A stretch of DNA of 8,332 nt from Armatimonadota bacterium (GTDB taxonomy: Bacteria; Armatimonadota; Armatimonadia; Armatimonadales; Armatimonadaceae), in contig JAURHZ010000093.1 in NCBI GenBank assembly GCA_030833025.1, positions 1 through 8,332 of the forward strand, given 5' to 3'. The notes below the pieces were generated by a model. That model was not told the origin of the DNA. It made no database searches and saw only the letters and a list, made by a program, of their open reading frames with translations. Position numbers and translations under genes: made by a program. Positions 1 to 4,867 of this stretch are shown one piece after another (the stretch's first letter is position 1; the number at the start of each line of letters is the position of its first letter).

Positions 1-375
1 CCAAACTGTTTCCAAATAACGCATTAATGCTCGCAACGTCTCACGCAGCTGAACACTGACTCCCCGCAATACCAGATAGCACCCGATGCCATCCTCCATC
101 AGCTGCACACCAACCCGCGCCTTGTTCAGCTCAAATGCCACCGCAACATCGAGCATCAGGACACCCGACAAATCGATATCGAGGACACAGACACCCGATG
201 GCTCCAAGTCCTCAACATACGCCGCAATCGCCCGGCGCAGCTCCCGGCCGGTATCCTTGCCCGTGATGATTAATTTGTTCGCAACCGTGTCTTCTCCCTG
301 GGCCACGACAAACGCGGATGGCACATGGGATGGCTTTATTACAAACGGAGGCAGGTGCAAAAGATGTCTATTCAC
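1..375 (-). CDS. STAS/DUF4325-like small protein, 3' end beyond window
   Basis: Seen: an open frame from a GTG codon at 375-373 runs 125 codons to the window edge with no stop. It begins MNRHLLHLPPFVIKPSHV. Residues about 38-90 read as strand-helix-strand-helix: LIITGKDTGRELRRAIAAYV, then VCVLDIDLSGVLMLDVAVAF. The pattern of a hydrophobic strand, D-x-S-G-V and then a hydrophobic helix resembles the core of STAS and DUF4325 domains, where an aspartate/serine loop precedes the helix. That family is known from anti-sigma antagonist and small signalling switches. The assignment here is inference from pattern only. There is no signal peptide or membrane segment, so it is probably cytosolic. No SD site precedes the GTG. 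A TACACT box ends 7 nt upstream, which suggests a leaderless transcript. TTG at 360-358 is an alternative start. The gene is divergent from lptF, separated by 99 bp. The coding frame is well supported; the function is weak. Confidence 0.7.
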   Translation of the reverse strand, partial: MNRHLLHLPPFVIKPSHVPSAFVVAQGEDTVANKLIITGKDTGRELRRAIAAYVEDLEPSGVCVLDIDLSGVLMLDVAVAFELNKARVGVQLMEDGIGCYLVLRGVSVQLRETLRALMRYLETVW

Positions 376-382
376 TGGGTTC

Positions 383-388
383 AGTGTA
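383..388 (-). promoter_or_regulatory. -10 box placed for a leaderless GTG start
   Basis: TACACT on the minus strand matches TATAAT at 4 of 6 positions. It ends exactly 7 nt before the GTG at 375, so transcription would start at or next to the start codon. The hexamer 17 bp upstream (411-406, TATACC) is a poor -35, so the promoter may need an activator or rest mainly on the -10. The box lies in one arm of an inverted repeat, GTGTA-6-TACAC (384-399). Confidence 0.4.
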
Positions 389-399
389 TCACTTTACAC
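384..399. repeat. Inverted repeat GTGTA-N6-TACAC, possible operator
   Basis: Perfect 5-bp arms at 384-388 and 395-399 overlap the proposed -10 box of the leftward STAS-like gene. Position and symmetry fit a small repressor site. Arms this short occur by chance, and no regulator is encoded nearby, so this is only a candidate. Confidence 0.2.
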
Positions 400-427
400 G
401 CAGTGGGTATAGACACACCAACCTTTT

Positions 428-442
428 CCAACCTCAAGTTGG
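428..442. repeat. Inverted repeat CCAAC-N5-GTTGG over the lptF -35
   Basis: The perfect 5-bp arms are at 428-432 and 438-442. The right arm overlaps the proposed -35 hexamer of lptF (439-444), which is a natural place for an operator. The short arms keep confidence low. Confidence 0.2.
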
Positions 443-467
443 CGCACCCCACCCCACCCCGTACAAT
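439..467 (+). promoter_or_regulatory. lptFG promoter, leaderless type
   Basis: TTGGCG (439-444) and TACAAT (462-467) match the -35 and -10 consensus at 4/6 and 5/6, with an ideal 17-bp spacer (445-461). The -10 box ends 7 nt before the GTG of lptF at 475, so the predicted first transcribed base is the start codon or its neighbour. No SD-like sequence lies upstream of that GTG. The spacer consists of three ACCCC units with one extra base on each side. The hexamers and spacing are read directly; promoter activity and leaderless translation are inferred. Confidence 0.6.
446..460 (+). repeat. (ACCCC)x3 tandem repeat in the lptF promoter spacer
   Basis: Three perfect 5-bp units lie wholly between the -35 and -10 boxes. 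On the other strand they give three GGGG tracts separated by single T residues. Gain or loss of one unit would change the spacer from 17 to 22 or 12 bp and should switch the promoter off. Three units is a small number for frequent slippage. Confidence 0.75.
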
Positions 468-474
468 CTAGCCA

Positions 475-1557
475 GTGTTCCGCATCCACGACCGAATGAT
501 CACCCGCGAGCTCATCACGCCGCTGGCCATCGGCTTGTTCCTGTTTCTCGTGATGCTCGTCGGGAACACCCTCTATGCCATCCTCGAACAGCTCCTCCGC
601 GAACGCTGGCCGCTCTCATTCGTCGGTCGCCTGCTCATCTTGAATATTCCCACCGCGATGCAGCTTGCCCTCCCAGTTGCATGCGCACTCGCACCAGGTC
701 TAGCGTGGTCGCGCCTGACACGGGATGGCGAAACGATCGCACTCCGCGCCGCTGGCATCCCAATCATCCGCCAGGCGGCGCCGGTTATCGCCCTTGGGTG
801 CAGCTGTGCAATCGTCGCTTCTACACTCACCGAACGCATCGTTCCACGGACATGGGCCGCGCAAACCAATGTCGAGGGCTGGCTGACCGCGCTGCCAAGC
901 ACGACCATTGACCGCTCCCTCACATTCAATGTCAGTCCCATCACCCTCTCGTGGTGGAAGACTCGAAAGCTTGACCGAACCGCCTTCAAAATGGAACAGG
1001 TTACGGTGCTTGACCGCGGTACGGATGGCGGCTCAGCCCGCATCACCATCGCCCCAACCGCCGAGTACCGCAACAGCACCTGGATTCTTAATGATGCCAG
1101 TATTCATGCCCTCGATCGTAATGGACGGACCATCTGGGATGCCCACGCAGACCGACAGCTCCTCGCGCTGAATGCAGATTTTCAAAGTGGTGTCATTACG
1201 AGCGGCGGAGAACAGCTCCAAAACCGCTCGCGGGCGGATATTGAGTCAATGCTCCGCTTTTCCGCAGAGCCACAGCGCCGACGTGAGCTCGAGACCGCCC
1301 TACAAAGCAAGCCTGCTATCCCGCTCATCTGTATCGGACTCGCCCTCTGCGCCATTCCACTCGCCATCCGAACACGGAATCAAGGACCCTTTGCCGCCGT
1401 CGTAGGTGCCCTTGCACTCGTTGCCGCATCACAAATCGGCCTGTTCGTGCTGCAGACACTTTCCATCCGTGGCATCATCCCGCCGATTTTGATTACCGTT
1501 CTCCCGGCAGGCATCCTTGTCATAATTGGCCTTATCGGAATCCGGAGGGCGGAATGA
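475..1557 (+). CDS. lptF: LPS export ABC transporter permease LptF (LptF/LptG family)
   Basis: A 360-aa inner-membrane protein. Family role: one of the two permease subunits of LptB2FG, which extracts lipopolysaccharide from the inner membrane and passes it to the LptC-LptA bridge, powered by LptB. Seen: the N-terminus FRIHDRMITRELITPL has the family's 'DR-x3-RE' opening. Transmembrane segments are at about 14-36, 53-77 and 97-118. A soluble periplasmic beta-type domain spans about 125-270. Three more segments follow at about 279-299, 304-326 and 333-356. The R-L-T-R-D-G-E-T-I-A-L-R-A-A-G stretch (80-94) is the conserved cytoplasmic coupling region after TM2. The GTG start at 475 is preferred over the in-frame ATG at 496 because the family N-terminus begins there. 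Its stop overlaps the lptG start. LptF and LptG are paralogues, so F versus G rests on gene order. No lptB, lptA or lptC is in the window. Confidence 0.9.
   Translation: MFRIHDRMITRELITPLAIGLFLFLVMLVGNTLYAILEQLLRERWPLSFVGRLLILNIPTAMQLALPVACALAPGLAWSRLTRDGETIALRAAGIPIIRQAAPVIALGCSCAIVASTLTERIVPRTWAAQTNVEGWLTALPSTTIDRSLTFNVSPITLSWWKTRKLDRTAFKMEQVTVLDRGTDGGSARITIAPTAEYRNSTWILNDASIHALDRNGRTIWDAHADRQLLALNADFQSGVITSGGEQLQNRSRADIESMLRFSAEPQRRRELETALQSKPAIPLICIGLALCAIPLAIRTRNQGPFAAVVGALALVAASQIGLFVLQTLSIRGIIPPILITVLPAGILVIIGLIGIRRAE
1544..1549 (+). promoter_or_regulatory. Shine-Dalgarno site of lptG inside lptF
   Basis: GGAGGG lies 4 nt before the lptG ATG (1554), within the last codons of lptF. It shows that this genome also uses canonical SD-led initiation, in contrast to the SD-less GTG of lptF. 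It supports translational coupling of the pair. Confidence 0.75.
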
Positions 1558-2609
1558 CACGAACAGACCGCTATGTGCTGCGCGAAGCGCTGTTACCACT
1601 CATCCTCAGCCTGCTCATCGCAACCGTAATGATCATCCTCCTCCAGCTACAGCAGGAGCTCGGCGGCGCGGGCCGGTCGGGGATGTCGCCGGATTTGCTC
1701 GGGATGCGTATTCTTCGTGCGCTGCCTCAAGTGATTTCACTCGCGATGCCGATTGCGTGCGCACTTGGGTGTTCCCTCGCGGCCAACCGTATTTGCCGGG
1801 ATAACGAAACCATCGCGATGCGCGCTTCCGGTCTGCGCCTTCCGCAGATCCACCGCTCACTCACCGTCATGGGCGCAGTCTTAGCCATCATCGCGCTTGG
1901 CCTCACAGACATCGCGCCGCGTATCGCCGCCGGTGGCCAGCCCGTTTTCAGCAGTCCTCAGGAAACACTGTTTGCGGGTGCACTTCCGGATGCAAAAACG
2001 CGGCAGTTGGTGGCCTTCAGTGCATCGATGCCCGCCGGTAAGGCTGCACGCCAGCTCATCGATGTCATCATTGTCAAAGGGTCATCGGTCATTACCGCAC
2101 CAAGCGGCATCTACACCCGCGGCCATTTACTCCTAAAGGGTGGCGTGCTGCACACGTATGGACCGAAGGGGATGCTGGAGAGTGAAGTTGGATTTGCGAC
2201 ACGGGATGTTGCTGTAACGCTCGACTTTGTGAGTGTGCCGAGCCTGATAGGCGGGGATGCTAGCACGCGGACACTCCTCGAGCTTGCCACGATGTCCCGT
2301 GCGGCACGCAATCAGGGCGATATCGCCAAGCTAAATGGGATCGAGGCATCGCTATGGTTTCGCATCGCTCTCCCTACAATGTGCCTTGCCTTTGCCATCA
2401 TTTGCCCGCCGCTGGCTATCCGCTTTAGTCAGGCCGGAAGCTTTGCAGGGATACTTGTCAGCATCATTTTGGCTTTTGTTACATGGAACACGCTGTTGCT
2501 ACTTCAGGCAGCAGCTGGAGCTGGTCTTTTGCCCGCACCACTTAGCGCATTTATTCCGCATGCGCTCACGCTATGTGCCGCACTTTGGCTGTACAAGACT
2601 ATCGACTAA
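1554..2609 (+). CDS. lptG: LPS export ABC transporter permease LptG (LptF/LptG family)
   Basis: A 351-aa paralogue and presumed partner of the preceding permease in LptB2FG. Seen: the N-terminus MTRTDRYVLREALLPLILSL has the family's D-R-Y-V-L-R-E signature. TM segments are at about 12-32, 58-77 and 103-121, a periplasmic domain spans about 125-262, and TM segments follow at about 268-289, 297-319 and 329-348. The I-C-R-D-N-E-T-I-A-M-R-A-S-G stretch (80-93) matches the same coupling region in the upstream gene. The ATG overlaps the lptF stop as ATGA and has a good SD site. After its stop, 10 bp separate it from the end of a convergent gene, and I see no terminator there. The periplasmic domain is somewhat alanine- and glycine-rich. 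Family assignment is strong; the LptG rather than LptF label rests on order. Confidence 0.9.
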   Translation: MTRTDRYVLREALLPLILSLLIATVMIILLQLQQELGGAGRSGMSPDLLGMRILRALPQVISLAMPIACALGCSLAANRICRDNETIAMRASGLRLPQIHRSLTVMGAVLAIIALGLTDIAPRIAAGGQPVFSSPQETLFAGALPDAKTRQLVAFSASMPAGKAARQLIDVIIVKGSSVITAPSGIYTRGHLLLKGGVLHTYGPKGMLESEVGFATRDVAVTLDFVSVPSLIGGDASTRTLLELATMSRAARNQGDIAKLNGIEASLWFRIALPTMCLAFAIICPPLAIRFSQAGSFAGILVSIILAFVTWNTLLLLQAAAGAGLLPAPLSAFIPHALTLCAALWLYKTID

Positions 2610-2619
2610 GGAACGTGAC

Positions 2620-4548
2620 TCAGATATTTGGCGAAAGGCGGCCAACACCGCGCCCAATGCCAAAGCCTGCTGGGGCGGAGAGGCTGCCATCCATAACCGA
2701 ATACTGGATGGTCCGGCCAGGAATGGTGGACGTCACACACTGGACATAGCCATTTCTGTAAGCGACTTTCTCATCCTGAATCGTCAGCGGACTAGCACCA
2801 GGGGTCGTGACCGAGTAGGTACGTGTTGTTCCATCGATAGATGTTTGCAACACGGTTCCTTCCACAAGTATCTGCGGTGATAGCTTGCCATCTGAAATGT
2901 GACATGGATAGGTGAGCGTCAGTGCATCGACAGCACCATCCACGTTAATGCTGACATCCACGCCTGTCAGTGACAAGTCGTAACGCTCGGTGATGGTATG
3001 TCCGGATGACGGAATCGAATAGACTATGGTGATGGTTCGTGTTCCATCGGTGCTATCGGATGCAGCGAGCTTTGTGATGATGTCGGTATGTTGCCCGTGG
3101 CTAGCGAGGTGTACCCAGTCGCCGCCGGGGAATTCGCGCCACGCAACCCCGATATTCATAGGGTAGTCATCCGCAGCTGGGACATCGTTGGGGCCAAGGA
3201 TTGGATCTCCGCCGGCCTGGTGGACACGGAGGAGGCCGGTGCCATCGTAGCGGGTGTCAGCCTTTGTATCGATCACAATGCCAGTTCCGTGGTGGTTAGC
3301 AATGACTTTATGGAACGCAGGGAGGTCGAGAGTATAACTTCCAGCCTCGCATGGCGTCGGACCTTCATCGATGCTGTCATCCGCAAAATCTGCCGCAAGC
3401 GCAAGCATCGTAGCTGGTAACAGGTTGTACTGCGAGTGATGCGAGTAGACCTCGTAGCCGTGGCGGTTTTCGGGTTGGATATGGTTTTTGATGATTTGGA
3501 ACTCACCGGATGCACGTAGCCATCGGAGAGCAGATGCAAATGCTAAGTGTGCACCGCGCTTAAATGCATTTGCGTAGACATAGTCTCCACGCCTCGCGAA
3601 TCGGCGTGCGGCGAGCTCAAAGACCGTGATTTGCTGGATGTCGCCCCACGTGTGCTGTTTTGTCCGTCCTCCAGTTGGCAGAACACCTGATGGTGACTGC
3701 ATGAGGAGAGACATCAGCTCCCCGCGCTCGAGCAGCAAGTCAATAGCATCCCGATGGCGACCGTTGTAGCCGCTTTGGAGCGTGACTTCTAAGAAAAAAC
3801 GTGGGAAGAGGTCGTAGACCATTGGGACATTTGGATCTACATACATGCCATCCGCGGTGAAGTTCAGAAGCTGGAGCTCCATATGGCGGTCATGAAATGC
3901 GGCATTTCCGAGGCCAGCTTGCTCTCGAAGAATTTCTCCACAGCTTGAGATGATGTTCCAGTTATGTAGGTGTTTCCGCTGGGGGGTGTAGATGTAGCGA
4001 TACGCATCCGTGGGGTTGACCTTACGGATTCTCCCCTCTACGACACCAATTCGGATATCCGATGGATAGATTTCCCGAAGGATCTTCAGTGCTTGAACAA
4101 TATTGAAGAGGTAGAAGTCACCGTGGTTATCGGCGGCCCGGTTTTGAGACACAGCATCGGATGCGGCTAAAAGCGCGTTCCAGGCGTATCCGACGAGATC
4201 GGATGCACGGTCGTGTTTGTGTAGAATCGCGACCACAAGTGCGAAACATGGGGTGCTGTATTGATGTTCCAGTCCATCAATCGGATCGATAATCTCACCG
4301 GATTCCTGTTGATGTTTGGCGAAGTAGCGAGCAATACCCTCAGCGACATCCAGGTAGTCATTTTTAGTCACACCTGTGCCGGAAAGTTGACGGGATTTTG
4401 ATAGCTGCTGGCGGACGGTCTCCACGACATGTTGATGAGGGAATGAGCGAACATAGCCAGCCCTTGATAAGTCAGGCTTGCGGTAGTGCATTGCCTCTCC
4501 AGCAAGATTCCACACGCGTCGGGACGCACGGCGTAGTATTTTTCGCAT
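2620..4548 (-). CDS. Unassigned 642-aa protein, polysaccharide lyase/heparinase-like architecture
   Basis: I do not recognise this family with certainty. Seen: residues about 60-395 are mostly helical and carry aromatic/histidine-rich motifs: NHGDF (141-145), HLHNWN (193-198), PTGGRTKQHTWGD (291-303) and GYEVYSHHSQYNLLP (364-378). Residues about 400-625 turn to alternating beta strands (for example GTGIVID, GVAWREFP, TRTITIVYSI, VDVSINVDG). An alpha/alpha toroid followed by a beta-sandwich is typical of heparinase II/III-like and related polysaccharide lyases and some glycoside hydrolases. His and Tyr in such motifs are usual catalytic candidates (for example H195, Y369, H370, H371). That function is inference. 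The basic N-terminus (MRKILRRASRRVW) has no hydrophobic core, so no signal peptide is evident and the protein may be cytoplasmic. A weak AAAGGT lies 2 nt before the ATG. It converges with lptG and follows the sbcC terminator, so it is probably its own transcript. Confidence 0.85.
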   Translation of the reverse strand: MRKILRRASRRVWNLAGEAMHYRKPDLSRAGYVRSFPHQHVVETVRQQLSKSRQLSGTGVTKNDYLDVAEGIARYFAKHQQESGEIIDPIDGLEHQYSTPCFALVVAILHKHDRASDLVGYAWNALLAASDAVSQNRAADNHGDFYLFNIVQALKILREIYPSDIRIGVVEGRIRKVNPTDAYRYIYTPQRKHLHNWNIISSCGEILREQAGLGNAAFHDRHMELQLLNFTADGMYVDPNVPMVYDLFPRFFLEVTLQSGYNGRHRDAIDLLLERGELMSLLMQSPSGVLPTGGRTKQHTWGDIQQITVFELAARRFARRGDYVYANAFKRGAHLAFASALRWLRASGEFQIIKNHIQPENRHGYEVYSHHSQYNLLPATMLALAADFADDSIDEGPTPCEAGSYTLDLPAFHKVIANHHGTGIVIDTKADTRYDGTGLLRVHQAGGDPILGPNDVPAADDYPMNIGVAWREFPGGDWVHLASHGQHTDIITKLAASDSTDGTRTITIVYSIPSSGHTITERYDLSLTGVDVSINVDGAVDALTLTYPCHISDGKLSPQILVEGTVLQTSIDGTTRTYSVTTPGASPLTIQDEKVAYRNGYVQCVTSTIPGRTIQYSVMDGSLSAPAGFGIGRGVGRLSPNI

Positions 4549-4699
4549 TGACCTTTACCCTATGAATCGTACAGCCATCACCGTTACTATCCAGCCGCTA
4601 ATGACGAGCGGAGAGATATTACGTATGTATTAACTGTCGGTTACTCGTAGTCGAAACCTCAGGCAATAATCGCGCTCCGTAAATAAGAAATAACATTTT

Positions 4700-4729
4700 T
4701 CTATAGCAAGTATGACATTTTAGTCACAA
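4700..4729 (-). promoter_or_regulatory. Possible promoter of the 642-codon gene
   Basis: On the minus strand, TTGTGA (4729-4724) and TATAGA (4705-4700) are 18 bp apart, each matching 4 of 6 consensus bases. The predicted start near 4693 would leave a leader of about 145 nt. Other -10-like words in this AT-rich stretch, such as TAATAT nearer the gene, lack a good -35. This is the best candidate, not a firm call. Confidence 0.3.
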
Positions 4730-4808
4730 CAACGGTGTTGAGTGCCTTTACCGATGGTCGCTTATAAGATGTCCCTTCCCTATGAAACGCTGTGTCACAG
4801 GGTCATTT

Positions 4809-4845
4809 AAAGAAACACACTCTCTGGGTGTCAAGCAGAGAGTGT
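4809..4845 (-). terminator. Rho-independent terminator of the sbcDC operon
   Basis: A perfect 10-bp stem (ACACTCTCTG at 4817-4826 with CAGAGAGTGT at 4836-4845) encloses a 9-nt loop. Read leftward, it is followed by GTTTCTTTAAA, a U-rich tail. It starts 23 bp after the sbcC stop. The rightward side lacks a U-tract, so it works for the minus strand. It insulates the downstream 642-codon gene from sbcDC transcription. Confidence 0.85.
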
Positions 4846-4867
4846 TGGAGTTGGCGCTAAGGCTGAC

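Larger units (their letters stand above)
4549..4867. other. Intergenic region between sbcC and the 642-codon gene
   Basis: These 319 bp are more AT-rich than the flanking genes. They hold the sbcC terminator (4809-4845), a possible leftward promoter (4700-4729), a small hairpin CAACA-ACGG-TGTTG (4727-4740) and an 11-bp palindrome CTGTG-T-CACAG (4790-4800). If the promoter is right, the 642-codon gene has a 5' leader of about 145 nt. I recognise no riboswitch, tRNA or conserved small RNA in it. The only small open frame with an ATG (4562-4633, plus, 23 codons) has no SD site. Confidence 0.7.

Noticed and set aside
446..461. G-quadruplex on the minus strand
   Set aside because: Only three GGGG tracts are present; a canonical intramolecular quadruplex needs four runs.
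318..911. 197-codon open frame, plus strand
   Set aside because: It crosses the divergent promoter and overlaps lptF in another frame. Its translation is rich in Arg, His and Pro with no domain pattern; it is a shadow of lptF.
573..1079. 168-codon open frame, minus strand, inside lptF
   Set aside because: Antisense shadow of a well-supported membrane protein gene, with no recognisable features of its own.
4557..4562. TAGGGT 8 nt upstream of the 642-codon gene as a leaderless -10 box
   Set aside because: Weak match, no -35 at 17 bp (AACGGT), and an SD-like AAAGGT is present.
4562..4633. 23-codon open frame, plus strand, in the intergenic region
   Set aside because: It has no SD site or promoter and nothing about the peptide supports it; a chance frame.
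4727..4740. Hairpin CAACA-ACGG-TGTTG
   Set aside because: Only a 5-bp stem with no U-tract, so it is not a terminator; it may be incidental.
4558..4786. Direct repeat CCCTATGAA at 4558-4566 and 4778-4786
   Set aside because: A 9-bp match within about 320 bp is not unlikely by chance, and the flanks align only loosely.
4790..4800. Palindrome CTGTG-T-CACAG
   Set aside because: It lies just past the sbcC terminator, far from any gene start, and does not fit a CRP/FNR-type half-site spacing.
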